The position numbers and the translations under genes are program-made. Shown here in pieces: positions 23,898 to 35,098 of a stretch of DNA of 64,000 nucleotides. The stretch is from positions 89,635,995 through 89,699,994 of the forward strand of contig NW_026262690.1 in the NCBI RefSeq assembly GCF_021869535.1. Reading direction: 5' to 3'. The notes beneath the pieces are model-generated. The model did not search any database and was not told where the DNA came from. It saw only the letters and a program-made list of their open reading frames with translations. Position 1 is the first letter of the stretch. Every line of letters begins with the position of its first letter. Source of the stretch: Mytilus californianus (Eukaryota > Mollusca > Bivalvia > Mytilida > Mytilidae).

Positions 23898-25352
23898 TCC
23901 CCATTTATTTTTATTGTTATTATTATATTTTGATTATGAAATATTTATTTTTATCAAGTTTATCTTTTTATGTTTCCGAACATTTTTTTTCTAAAAGTAA
24001 TTTACTAGAATACTTTTTGTATCCAACATGTCCAAGATTCGTAACAATTCATAAAGGTTTGGCAAATATTTTATGCTATTTTACGAGTAACCAGCTTTAA
24101 AAATTTTGATGAATAATATCATTGCTTTCGAAAAAAAAAACTTGGCTATACCACTGAACTTGACAGCGTAATCATGAACGGCGGGAATGATTTTACGACG
24201 TTATTGCGATTAAAACTTATTTCAACGTAGTTTAGCGCCCTATTGGCAAACGTCCCGTTTGCAATTAAAAATCAAGGTTTATTGCTTTTATTGAAAAAAC
24301 AAGCACATGGACCCCCAGTTTTTTCTTTTGCAATCAATCAAGTAATATTTAAAGAACACTCCGCCAAAATTTTAAGAAAAAATCAACGATCGATTTTTTT
24401 CTGCACTTCTGAATAGACGCAAAAATATTGTCAATTTCTTTATTTCACTAATAGTAAAGTAAATTCAGAAAACAACAATTTTGTTTAACCTTAAACTTGT
24501 TACAGCATGGTCATGCCATGGATCAAGGGAACATTTTACAAAAAACCCGGTTAAGTTATGACTGTTCGTTCAAAAGTATTGGAATTTTCTTTAAAAGTCT
24601 TTTTTTATGAAATTTCAGGGTTTTCCCTTCAAATATGCAAATTTCAAACCAAATTATCTCAAAAAGTAAGTCATGAAGGTATATTTTTCTTTGCATATTT
24701 CAAAAGTACACATCGAAATTGACCTTCTACCAAAATTTCAAGAAAAAATCAACGAGGGATCTCTACTGTATCGTATGCCCTTAAAAAATGAAATATTTTC
24801 CTGACAAAAACCTTTCAGTTTGAATTACTCTGACAAAATAAATTTTCACAAAGTCGTTTTAAGATTTATCCAAAACATTATTTCAAGCTCCTTATAAGAA
24901 TAATAGCATAAGGAGATTTCTTTGCTTATTCTGTAGTCACATAGGGCACATCAATTTAAGAATCTTATAAATCTCTTTAGCTTCTTTTCTTATTTATATA
25001 AATTTCTTTAACTTATTATATGAATAAAATTCAGATCAGAGAGGAGCATCTGATAGCATTAATATTATAAGAAGAATTGTGTAAATTGTTTAAGCCCGGG
25101 ATGAGGTTTTAAGGTTTTAAGAAGGGATCAGTTTCCTTAATATCCCAGGAGAAAACTTGTAAGGCTAGTAAGTATATTGTGAAAATATTATCATCTTTAG
25201 ACTTAAACCCATTAGGGTAATACTAGTTAAGAAATCAGCTTTCCTGCAAAGTTTCTATATAATACCAAACGTTAGTTCTTTTAGTTTGAGCCAAGAGTTT
25301 TCAGTTTCAAGCAGTTCAGTTAGAAATGGAATTTTTACATGTATATTTACAG

Positions 25353-25426
25353 GGAAAAAGAAGATGATTTAGAGCAGAGATACGAGCTGCTGAATCGAGA
25401 GCTTCGTGCCATGATGGCAATGGAAG
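25353..25426 (+). CDS. EHBP1: EHBP1-like protein, antepenultimate coding exon (bMERB domain part)
   Basis: This 74-nt exon is preceded by ...TATATTTACAG and followed by the donor GTATAT. It starts with the third base of a codon, gives 24 full codons (starting EKEDDLEQRYELLNRELRAM) and ends with the first base of an Asp codon completed at 46046. The reading is highly charged and heptad-like, as expected for a helix of the bMERB (DUF3585) domain. In EHBP1, MICAL and MICAL-like proteins this domain binds Rab8/Rab10-type GTPases. The E-K-E-x-D-L-E-x-R-x-E-L-L-N-R-E-L-R-A-M pattern is characteristic of EHBP1/EHBP1L1 rather than MICALs. Known EHBP1 also has N-terminal C2-like and CH domains and works in endocytic recycling with EHD proteins; those parts should lie upstream of this window. 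The frame is too short to stand out alone; it is called because it joins seamlessly with the next two exons. Confidence 0.9.
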
Positions 25427-28400
25427 GTATATATGCTATATACAGTTCATGTCTTTCGAAAGTTATGTGTTTTTGGATATCGGAAATTGGCACTCTATAG
25501 GAGATTTTTTTGCATTGATCACAAATTTTGTGCTGTATAAGGAAGATGTAGATTTTACAAAGTTTAAGCTTATGTTATCATGGTTATGGTGGCCATTTTG
25601 GATTAAAAATGATAATTGAGGATTTGAGGAAAAAAAAACCAGAAAGTTCAAATTTTCAAATTCATGGATATAACAAGACAGGTAAGAAGGTTTTCACTGA
25701 GAAATAGATTGTTGGTTTGTTGAAATGTCGCCTTGTATTGGAAACAGAGTGGCATTTGGAAATATTGTGGAATTTCCATGAAGAAAAAGGAATTACTGTA
25801 AGAAAAAGGACTAATTCCATTTTATAGCAGAAGTCTAAATGCATTTGATTACTGGTCAATGACTATATAGATACAGGATTCTATAAATCATCATAATACA
25901 GTATTCATACAGGTACCAGTACATGTATGTTGAAACCACAATTGGAAAAGTCAAAGTTCAAGTCCTTATTTCCTAAAAGTTATCACACCATTCTTATTTA
26001 TGATATTGGAAGATGCCATTTCAAAATTGGAATTTGAATATATTGTATTTAGTCTTGGAATATTAATTTTGAGGTATAAAAATCCTTAAAATTACATACA
26101 GATAAAAGGAGATGTTGGATTTTATCTAAATGAGATGTAATCCAACTACACGAAAAGGCAAAATAAAGATTTGCATGCTTTGACAAGAATATTCTCCAAG
26201 AGGACAATGTTTTAGTCAAATCAATTAAATACCCATAAAATTAAACAAGACGCACAAGTTTTTGTAACATTAATAAAAGGCAAATGGGTAAAAAATTCAA
26301 GGAAACAGCAACCAAAAGACACAATTGTCAAAAAACTATTTTATTTTATTTTGTATATAATTGTTTCCAAAAGCAATGTATCAAGGTTATCAGATTTTAT
26401 ATTTATATCAAACATTGAAACAAGTGTGACATGTTGGACATGAGTTTTGTGATAATTGGATATATTCTTTTAAATTTTTACTTCCGTTTGTGTCCAAAGA
26501 ATGACAGTTTTTGAGACAAGAGAACTTTATGGCTATAAGTTTGATGTTGATAACAGCCCTTTTGAGATTAATTTGGTTTTACTGGCACAAATATTTATTT
26601 GACTCTTGGTAATTGCTGAATAAAAGCGTTCAATAATTTGCTTACACAAAGTCCATCAAAATTGCAGCTATAATTTTTTTAGAAAATTGTTGAAAATTCA
26701 TAAAAAATTTTCCTTCCTATTCCCTTTAGAACAATATTTTTTCATTTTAATTGTTTTTGATGATATTTTTTTGAGAATTTTCTACATATTTCCATAATAT
26801 GTACTGTAATTGTTTAGATTTGGGTCATAAAGTGCTTTTATCAAAATAAAAATGTAAATTGTTTTAAAATATGTATTACATGTTAACCAGTAAATGTTTT
26901 GGTGAAAATGGGAAAAATTTTTGTACATTTTTACATTAGAAATACAGGTTTATTTAAGAATATAGGTCTTTTAAAAGGGATTGCTAAAATTCTGTTTAAT
27001 ATAATAAAACTGTTTTGACCATTTTCAAAAAGGGAATTAAGAAATATATACTCAATAAAACAAACAAAAATTTCAAGATAAAGAATTTCCATTTCCCACG
27101 CAGTCATATGTTTTGTTTTGTTTTTGTTTTGAGTTTTTTTCTCAATTTTTGAAAATAGAAATGTCAAACTTTATATATTGAACAAAAAATGCCCAAAGCT
27201 GTATTTTCTTCAATAAAATAAGAAATATGGAAGTGAATTGGCCGTTGACAGGTAAATGTTTTCTTGAGATATTTCTTTTTAATTTAAAGGAATGTAATTA
27301 GGCGTTGTGAGTATTTGTACTATGAGGAATTTTGTTGATATATACGAAGAAAAGACTATTGTAAAGTCCATTTACTTCCATTGTGAATGATAATTTTACA
27401 GGAGGTCTTAAAACAACTCTTTTCAACTGAAAGCCTTAAGAGTGGTATAAAGTGTTTATTCATAAGGGTTTAGTTGATTAGTAATGTACCCCATTGGGTC
27501 AGGTTCAATTTTGTATTGATAGAGTTCTTTAATGGAGTCACTTTTGGAAATATACTTGTTTTTCTAACTTTATCAATAAACTTTGTCTTTTAATTGTTAT
27601 CCTATGTTTTCTTCTGTTATCTTTTGACCTCCTCGGACTATTTTCTTTATTTGCCTCGATTGTTGTGAAAATAAAAATATTGGAATTTAATATTATTTTT
27701 GTTTCAGGTGTGTTGAATTTTATTTTTAGAAATTTAATTGAATTGTTGGCATTTATCTTTGGGATAAAAAAAATTCTACAATAAATATTTTTGAACATTT
27801 TAAATGGATAAATTTGAAATAGAAGGTATCATTAAAAGATCTGACCAGCGGTTCACAAAAACACGACTAAAATTGATCATAAGTCATGAACAATTCAGTA
27901 TACTAACTTAAAAATTTAGTCATAATTTTTTTTGTGAAATGCGGGCCTGACTTATTGTACATATAGCAAGCAAGACCTCTTGAAAATTTCTAAATTCTTC
28001 TCTTTTTTTTTTTAATTTCTAACAAAGAATATTGACACAGTTTATAACTTTTCTTAATTCTAGAACAATTGCAAAAAACTTTTTAATAATGTATTATTAA
28101 GCTGGTCAAACATTTCATTTGAAAATTCTACTTTTATTATGGTTTAATTGTTGTCGTCTTTGTAAAATTACTTTGTATTACATGTTAAACAGCAATTAGC
28201 TGTTCAAATACAGATCATTACACAATGATGATCGGCAGAAAAAAAATCTTTTTTCATGATTATGGACTTTTGTTCCAAGACCAATCATAGAGATCTTTGG
28301 TATTATTGGCCGTCATTCTAATGTCATGTAAAAGCTGCTTAAACACGTAAATTTTCATCCTTTTCAATAATGATACATTAATGCTATCTCCTTCTGCAAG

Positions 28401-28909
28401 AAGTAATTAATTTACTAATCTTCTCATTACCATGGCCAGCCACCTGATCCAAAAGTCCTCCAAACTTAGAACTCAGAACGCTATCATCCCTTTACATGTA
28501 TGTATTTAATACAGTTCTTTAAGCTTCTTTAAAAAATTAATTAAGGTGTAATACCTTTTTCATTCAAATTATTCTCTAAATATTGATGTAAGCTCTCATA
28601 AAATGTGACAGTATCGTTATTATATCTACTCATATCTATAATTAGGGCAATGAAATTTGTCGTGCAGCATGATCTTAGCCAGGGAAGAAAAACATATGTA
28701 TGTTCTCTGTGGTCTTTTTCTTTTTTTTCCAGCTCTAAGTCAGAAATATTTATATGCTAATGAATATATTTTATTTTAAAAAACCCTAAAGTCCAAACTG
28801 AGAAATGCCTTGATTATAATGGACCATAAACCATATCATTCCTCCATCTTTGACTAATTGACCAAAGTTTAAAATACCTACCAATGATTTGATGTTTGTT
28901 ATACCCTCA

Positions 28910-29345
28910 CACGTTGGAGGGGGGTTTATACCCTTACTCCAAAACAAGGGATATACTTATTTACCTCTGTCCATCTGTCCATCCTTGTGGCCTTCCGTCA
29001 ATCAATTTATAAAAATTGGTCACTTTTTTCTCAGATACTACAAATCAAATAATGAAATTACCTGAAATTTAGAAACAAGCTTCTGACATGTGAATATGCT
29101 ATACTGGGTGATACATTATCACAACCATCACTCATCAACTTCCTGCTTTCCTAATATTTATATATAGTTTTGTGTATTCTTCCATCTCATGAAATTTTTT
29201 CAGAAATTACAAATCAGATTCTCCTAAAATTTGGTATGAAGTTTCATATGAGCATGCTATACTATGTGATGCATTTCACATGCATGGCTAATCAACTTTA
29301 ACTGAATACTCATAGCAGGGGTTAATTTTCATGAAATTGTTATAC
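28910..29345 (+). mobile_element. Pearl-like element fragment with two diverged ~170-bp monomers
   Basis: Opens with ACCCTCACACGTTGGAGGGG and a CTGTCCATCTGTCCATCC stretch. Two related blocks follow, TCAGATACTACAAATCAAAT near 29032 and TCAGAAATTACAAATCAGAT near 29200; each then has a CxxTGAAATTTx-AG-AAGxTT segment and GCTATACTxxGTGATxCATT. The layout matches 3597-3990. Confidence 0.55.
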
Positions 29346-29459
29346 GAAATAAGAATGGATGCAAGAAAGCTTACTTTTATGTTGACAATTGTCTGAACTT
29401 CCATTTTGGAGTAATTGGACTTCAGTTATAAAAATGGGGAATGAGTTTTGCTGTTTGAA

Positions 29460-29611
29460 TACTGTGGATTCATTTATTTTTTCGTTGATTGAGAAAAAAT
29501 TGCATTTTCATGGATACTTGACTTGGTTGTTTTAATCAATTCTGCATACAAGCCTGTTATGAAAATTGAATTTTGATGATCCATAAAATCAACAAAAATG
29601 TGTACCAATAA
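29460..29611. mobile_element. Partial foldback MITE, 'tgtggatt' family
   Basis: Begins TACTGTGGATTCATTTATTT, identical to the start of the 29818 copy for 16 bp. Internal landmarks TTCATGGATACTTG, ATTCTGCATACAAGCC and TGTGTACCAATA follow. The right inverted end is missing. Confidence 0.65.
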
Positions 29612-29817
29612 GGAGATCTCCAGGAATGATAAGGCCACTTCTTTGAAAAACAGTATTTTGTTGTATGAAAGTGCTGGTCTTGTTACAGTTTTTAGTTTCT
29701 TATTCTAACAATGGCAATTGTGTCATCAACAGTGATGAGTATTGGCATGTGCAATTTGGTCCACTTATTTTTGGCAATATCAAAAAGACACCGGCAAGTG
29801 CAAAATAATTTGTCCAT

Positions 29818-30495
29818 TACTGTGGATTCATTTTTATTCGTGGTATACCAATTTTCGTGGGTTTCGTGGGTCACAGCGAACCACGAATTTAAGAATTCAA
29901 CGATGAATAATCCCGAGAAATGTGTATGGAGTCGGATATTCATTTCCGGTTATGTTATGCAGTTCTAGTATAGTGTTGATTAGCGATAAACATTGTAACA
30001 TAACACGTGTTTTTATTGAAAAAAGATACAAGTATTTTGATTAAATCGATAATTAATTTATCGAATATCACGCCTTTTACTTATATGACTGTTTATTATA
30101 CCGTGATTAGGGAACTGAGCTTTCAATCATAGAGTTTTGAATGCCTTATAAAATTCCGACAAGAATTTATAAATTGTAAAACAAACAAATAATTAGTTGT
30201 CTCTGTCCATTATTGTAATAGAAGTTTTCAATGAACACTTTAACCTAGAATGACCAAGCGAGGATTTTGACAATTCAAAACTTTTTCAATGAATCCCTTC
30301 TTTTTTGTTTGTTTTATTTTTGATCAAACCAAGGAGGTTATATGATCTCCTAAATCAAAAAGAAATCCACGAATTACGTATCTGATTATTATTTTTTTTG
30401 TAATCAGCGATCCACGAATTTACGTATACCACGAAATGTCTTTTTTTCTCTATCCACGAAAATTGATACCCACGAAAATAAATGAATCCACAGTA
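29818..30495. mobile_element. 678-bp foldback element, 'tgtggatt' family
   Basis: The left end TACTGTGGATTCATTT (29818-29833) is the exact reverse complement of the right end (30480-30495). Imperfect pairing continues through left-arm TTCGTGGTATACCAATTTTC and right-arm GAAAATTGATACCCACGAAA. A second inner pair is GAACCACGAATTTAAG against CGATCCACGAATTTACG. The centre (about 29930-30290) is unlike the shorter copies, so this is either a longer subfamily or two ends around captured sequence. Long frames on both strands at its left end reflect the repeat. Confidence 0.8.
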
Positions 30496-30576
30496 TTTGT
30501 GGTTAATTTTTTAACAAACTTGGCAACAATGTTATTGAAAACATGTTCTTACATTAATTGATAACATTTTACATAA

Positions 30577-30702
30577 AAGCACCCCTTCTTGTCATTAGTG
30601 CACATTTGAGCACCACTTCATGTCATTAGTGCACATTTGAACACCCCTTCTTGTCATTAGTGCACATTTTAGCACCCCTTCTTGTCATTAGTGCACATTT
30701 AA
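30577..30702. repeat. 31-bp tandem repeat, four copies
   Basis: Units of AGCACCCCTTCTTGTCATTA plus GTGCACATTT begin near 30578, 30609, 30640 and 30671. Each contains the palindrome GTGCAC. Confidence 0.9.
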
Positions 30703-30837
30703 ATTCCTTATTGCACTTGTTAGTGTTTAACATAGTTTGACAAACTAGATTTTGAAGCCCATACCTCCATTGGATCTATTTGTTTGTGCTTCCAATATCA
30801 GGTTAAATTTTTTTGGTTTAGGTGGTGTACCATTAAG

Positions 30838-30920
30838 TTGCTGTCACATCAACTTTGAACACAGGTTCACTTTGATGTGAACTTTTTAAAATAGATGCCA
30901 AATTTGGGTTTGTCCCAGGC
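30838..30920 (+). repeat. Dispersed repeat fragment shared with 37.65 kb
   Basis: CACATCAACTTTGAACACAG, TTTGATGTGAACTTTTTAAA and GATGCCAAATTTGGGTTT correspond in order and spacing to 37655-37740. Confidence 0.6.
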
Positions 30921-30939
30921 ATGAAGACATTCCTGCCAT

Positions 30940-31045
30940 ACATGTAGCAAAGAATTCCACTCATACCAGTGCTAGATGCTGAAATTTCAGTGAGATATGA
31001 TTGTTTGTTTCATGTTGAAGGCCTCACTCTGACTTAAAGATTTTG
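30940..31045 (-). repeat. Dispersed repeat family B, diverged copy
   Basis: CCAGTGCTAGATGCTG, TTTCAGTGAGATATGATTG, GTTGAAGGCCTCACTCTGAC parallel the inverted copy at 57955-58197 but with many substitutions and a shorter end. Confidence 0.45.
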
Positions 31046-31854
31046 TCAAGTGCAAGCAGTGATTTTGTGTCATGACTTTATGCTTCATATCTTTTCATTT
31101 CCATTCTTTTTTATTAGGTTATTGTTAATCAGAACACTCTGTTCCTGTGCAAAGTTATTTTATTTTTCAAGTTGTATGTTTGAAAAAATGAATGATAAAT
31201 GTCAGGGGTTCATAAGTACTTTCAGAGGTTGGCGACACAGTAGAAATACATTAAAATATGTGAAAAATATCATAAGTAGACTAATAAACAGTGAGAGCTT
31301 GCTTTGACAAATGATTTCAAGGGACTTTTGTTCATGCATTAACTGTAAAATAATTGTAAATTCCAATTAAGTTAAAGTAAATCAACTGTCACTTTTTCCC
31401 ACACGTATAGATTAAAAGAATGCATTGAAATTTGGGAGTTGTAATGAGTTGAATTTTATTCTTTTTTAAAGTAAAGATTTTTTTTTTACATTGCATCATT
31501 GTTTTACCAAAAAAATTTGATATATGAATTGTGTCATTACAAAGGAATATAAAAATCTACAGACTTGATAATTTCATGTGTGGGCTTTTTGTTCTAAAAT
31601 GCAAAATTTATGTAATTTAATAAAAAAAAAAACACAACTGTTGAAAAAAACCACTGTAAGCCTTCAAACATGCAAAATTTTAATGTCAAAGTACCGAAAA
31701 TTAAACAGCGATCAAAACATATTCCTTGAACAATTGACTTAATGCAGGACCTTAAACTATTCTTGAACATTACAGTGTGGTTTATAAATGTCTGATTTGT
31801 TACCTATTTAAAGGAAATTGCATATTACATTTGTGAAAGGATCGATACAGGCGT

Positions 31855-32215
31855 GAAAGTAGAATACTGAAAATGCGAAAGAATACAGTGACATGTGACT
31901 GAAAATGTGAAAGAATACTGTGACATGTGACTGAAAATGTGAAAGAATACTGTGACATATGACTGAAAATGTGAATGAATACTGTGACATGTGACTGAAA
32001 ATGTGAAAGAATACCGTACAGTGACGTGATTGAAAATGTGAAAGAATACTGTTACATGCGGTGAAAAGTGTCAAAGTAGAATACTGTTACATGTGATAAA
32101 TGGTGTGAAAGTCATGTGATCAAAGGTGTAAAAGTAGAATAATGTCACATGTGATAAATGGTGTGAAAGTAGAATACTATGACTTGATTATAATGTGACA
32201 TGTGATTATTACCCG
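31855..32215. repeat. 32-bp minisatellite decaying to the right
   Basis: Units of GAATACTGTGACATGTGACT plus GAAAATGTGAAA repeat every 32 bp from about 31862 to 32060, then break into variants with TAAATGGTGTGAAAGTAGAA. Each good unit contains the E-box-like CATGTG. The minus-strand frame with repeated Ser-His-Phe motifs is a translation of this array. Confidence 0.9.
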
Positions 32216-32277
32216 ATTAACTGTGAAAAGTAAGTTCTAAAAATGCAATCATATATTAAGGTTATCCTCATGCATTG

Positions 32278-32350
32278 TGGCTATAAAATTGAGAATGGAA
32301 ATGGGGAATATGTCAAAGAGACAACAACCCGACCAAAGAGCAGACAACAG
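32278..32350 (+). repeat. Dispersed repeat fragment (GTCAAAGAGACAACAACCCG type)
   Basis: AATGGAAATGGGGAATATGT, CAAAGAGACAACAACCCGAC, CAACAGCCGAAGGCCACCAA. I recognise this block from memory as a frequent mussel repeat; the GAGACAACA core echoes family A. Confidence 0.5.
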
Positions 32351-32633
32351 CCGAAGGCCACCAATGGGTCTTCTTTTGTTTAAATAGAGCTTTATTTTTG
32401 GGGGATATGCATGATTAATGTTTGAACCATACCAAATGAAAGTTCTCTAAGGCCAAAATACAAATAGGTGAACATGGAATTGAATAAAAGAAGGATGCAG
32501 GATGTTATGACAATTTAGGAATTTGTCAATGAGACAGTAACCAAACAAAAACAAATAAAAAAAAAAAAAACATCTACACTCTTTCAAACATTCTGTACAG
32601 TTATTCAGTGCTTTGGTTCTCATTTCCATTAAG

Positions 32634-32647
32634 CCCCCCCCCCCCCC
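32634..32647. repeat. Poly(C)14 tract
   Basis: Fourteen C. The minus-strand frame over it is glycine-rich and spurious. Confidence 0.95.
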
Positions 32648-34106
32648 TTTTCCCCACCTTTTCATTTACCTAACCTTTCAACAACATTATTCAAGACTAT
32701 CCCATCAATTCCAGTATTTGAAGTGTTGGTCATTTATTTTCTTATAAAGAAGTTATTAATTTCTTGGGAGGTCTTTTTTTCCTCACTAAAAACAAAAAAT
32801 CATTTGTTAATGTAATAATCTTTATGTCAGGTAATTTATCAGAATCTCATTATAATGTACTGATGAAGCTATTTGTGGTCATGTTTTTTTCTAACTTTTA
32901 ATTACTATGATAACACTACCATATGGTAAATTTAGCAGTTATTATTTGTTCTGATTTTCACTTTAATGAGACAGAATTTGCAAGAGAAATGGTCAGAATT
33001 GCTTTGCCATTAAATGACACCAGAGAAACATGTCTTCCTTTCATGTCCTTGTAACCTGTCAGGTGAGAGGTACAGCTTTAATTGTTTTGTCATCACCATC
33101 TTGGCAGATAGATGTATTGAAGAGTTAATTTTCCAGTCTGTTCAATAGGAAGTCGTGTCTTTTACCACAGAGCTGTCAGGGTCCATATGCCTCTCTTTGC
33201 TGTTGCCATTTATCCTTCAAATAAGACAAATAATTCTGATATTTCATCAATCTGCTCTTTAAATCCTTTATTTTTTTTTACAGAATGATTCATATTTCAG
33301 TAGAAAGTCTTTTTTGTTGTCTCAAGGTAAATACGCTGAAAGGTGATGTGAAATTAGAGAAAAGGAAAAAATCTTGAAAGACATCGGGGAAAGGTTCATT
33401 CTCTTATTAGAAACCACAATTGAAAATTATGAATAAATTAAACTACGATGATAATTCTATAACAACAATAATAAATTATTTTCGTAGAAATACCTGTCTA
33501 TTTAGTTGATCTTTTTTTCATATAAACATCTGTTATATCATTCAAAACAAAAAAAATGAAATTAAAGATAAAAAATGTGTTTGAAAATAAACATAATCAA
33601 CAATAATCCAGGTGGAAGTGTATTGTTTGTTTCTTTTCATTCAAGTGTAATTAATTCAAATGAGAAATACGGTATTTTTATCTGTAAAAAGGATTCCTTT
33701 TATGGGAAATAATAATAATGTTATAACACGAAAATATCTTTGAATTATTAGGTTCAAATTAAGGTGTTTAACTGTGTTTTTGACCTATCAGTTTTTGCCA
33801 TCATTGTATTAGTAATACTTTTCTTTTGACAAAAAAAAATTTAAAAAATATATGAAATATTGAATTTAGATATTTGTTATATGAATAAATGTTTTTTTGG
33901 GGCATATGTCAATTAGACAGCAAACCAACAGCATCTCAATAAAAAAAAAAACATATCTGGGTCAGTCTTGATAACATTGAGGAAATAATCTACCCTAGAA
34001 ACCTATAGTTTATATGAAAGAAGGAAATGTAGAGTATTCTTAGTATGTGTCAATGAAACAGAAAAGATGGGTTTAACACCACTGTATTAACACTCTTTAG
34101 TTTTCA

Positions 34107-34191
34107 AGGGTACATTTGTACTCAGTTTAGAGAAGAAACATTTTCTTATGGGTACATTTGTACTCAATTTAGAGAAGAAACAATTCAATTA
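34107..34191. repeat. 42-bp direct duplication
   Basis: GGGTACATTTGTACTCAGTT at 34108 recurs at 34150 with one change, each copy followed by TAGAGAAGAAACA. Confidence 0.9.
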
Positions 34192-34349
34192 TTTTAATAG
34201 AATGGCATTCAATCTTTTTTTCATGATCATATCAATATGTTTCAAATCTAATACAGGAATTTATACAAATGACAAAATTTGTTGAATTAATCATAAATTA
34301 CCAGACTATTACTTGTCCATTTGTACTATCGGACAATATTCACGCATTA

Positions 34350-34620
34350 GAAATTTATTAAGTTGTTGTATTTTGCCGAGGGCCAGTTTTAGCGGAATGC
34401 TCAGTAGTGCAGGGGATTTAAGCTAGTTGAACTAATTAATTGGTATTTATTTTGATTGAAGGCTAATCACTACCTTAGTCTTTGATGAACTAATCATTGA
34501 CAAATTAAAAACTGTCATTAATTTCATTCGTCATTAAGGATCTTGCATCATTGACGTTAAGGTTCTTAGAAGTGACAATAGTTGCTGATCCTATTATGAG
34601 GTCAGCTAAATCCCTTCAAT
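34350..34620. promoter_or_regulatory. Candidate conserved non-coding / enhancer-like segment
   Basis: A non-repetitive stretch of even base composition in an otherwise AT-simple intron. It is dense in homeodomain-type cores: ACTAATTAATTGG, GGCTAATCAC, ACTAATCATTGAC, TCATTAATTTCATT, GTCATTAAGG. This is a judgement from texture and motif density only; no alignment was possible. Confidence 0.25.
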
Positions 34621-34862
34621 ACCTAAGGGCAGTATCCTTTGTTTAGATTCAATTTAAAACAATGTGTATTCTCTCTATTTGCTCTTTACAAAATAATAGT
34701 TGCCCATTTCATTTCCAAAAATAGTTTTAATTTGGTGAAGAAATATGATGTGGGAGCCTATTGCATACAGTTTTTATTATCAATAAATTGTACAGAACTT
34801 AATTATATTTGAATAGATAAGGTGTTTAAAGGATAAAACATATTGTAAGGGTTTTGCTTATC

Positions 34863-34970
34863 AATGAAGGTCGTACAGTGACCTACAGTTGTTTACATGA
34901 TGACATCCTTGTTCTTTGTTCTAAGATTGAAAGTTGTCTCATTGGCAATCATACCACATCTCCTTATTTG
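34863..34970 (-). repeat. Dispersed repeat family A, inverted copy
   Basis: GAAGGTCGTACAGTGACCTA, then GATTGAAAGTTGTCTCATTG, GCAATCATACCACATCTCCT. Very close to the family core. Confidence 0.75.
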
Positions 34971-35098
34971 TACATGTATATGGCCACAGTCCAACTTAGG
35001 TTTATTAGCATCAAATTTTTGTTACTAAAAAAAAACTCAGTGTTAAAGTATTTGTTTCATTCGTTATAGTCTATACCTAAAATTTCCAATTATTAGAT

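Larger units (their letters stand above)
20996..24785. mobile_element. 3.8-kb TTAA-flanked inverted-repeat element hosting nested insertions
   Basis: The left terminus at 20996-21018 (TTTAAGGGAATACGATACAG plus TAG) pairs with the right terminus at 24763-24785 (CTACTGTATCGTATGCCCTT plus AAA) at 22 of 23 positions. Both ends are bounded by TTAA, the target duplicated by piggyBac-type transposases. The left arm has CpG-rich ~31-bp repeats with TTCGCGACG (about 21058-21150). The right arm has two copies of a CAAAATTTxAAGAAAAAATC block (24364 and 24731). No transposase frame is visible, so it is non-autonomous. Much of the interior is other repeats, including the element at 22329-23897. The piggyBac assignment rests only on TTAA and the end structure. 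Confidence 0.75.
1..25352 (+). other. Non-coding sequence, probably a long intron of the EHBP1-like gene
   Basis: No exon was recognised here. The first identified exon (25353) begins inside a codon, so at least its upstream flank is intron; whether the whole 25 kb is one intron is inference. I looked for the preceding bMERB exon, which in the family carries a Trp-Phe-x-Leu-Val-Asn-x-Lys-Asn type motif, by checking TGGTT-type starts, and found none. The sequence is AT-rich with many stops in all frames. Stretches 1-1660, 1900-3590, 5700-7250, 7610-9250 and 18060-20250 hold nothing I can name; the rest holds the repeats listed separately. A short exon could have been missed. Confidence 0.55.

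Noticed and set aside
28200..28560. Possible conserved non-coding island
   Set aside because: Texture slightly more complex than neighbours, but no specific motif cluster strong enough to list.
29692..29968. 83-85-codon frames on both strands
   Set aside because: They overlap the left arm of the foldback element at 29818 and mirror each other.
31808..32074. 88-codon minus frame with repeated Ser-His-Phe motif
   Set aside because: Direct translation of the 32-bp minisatellite.
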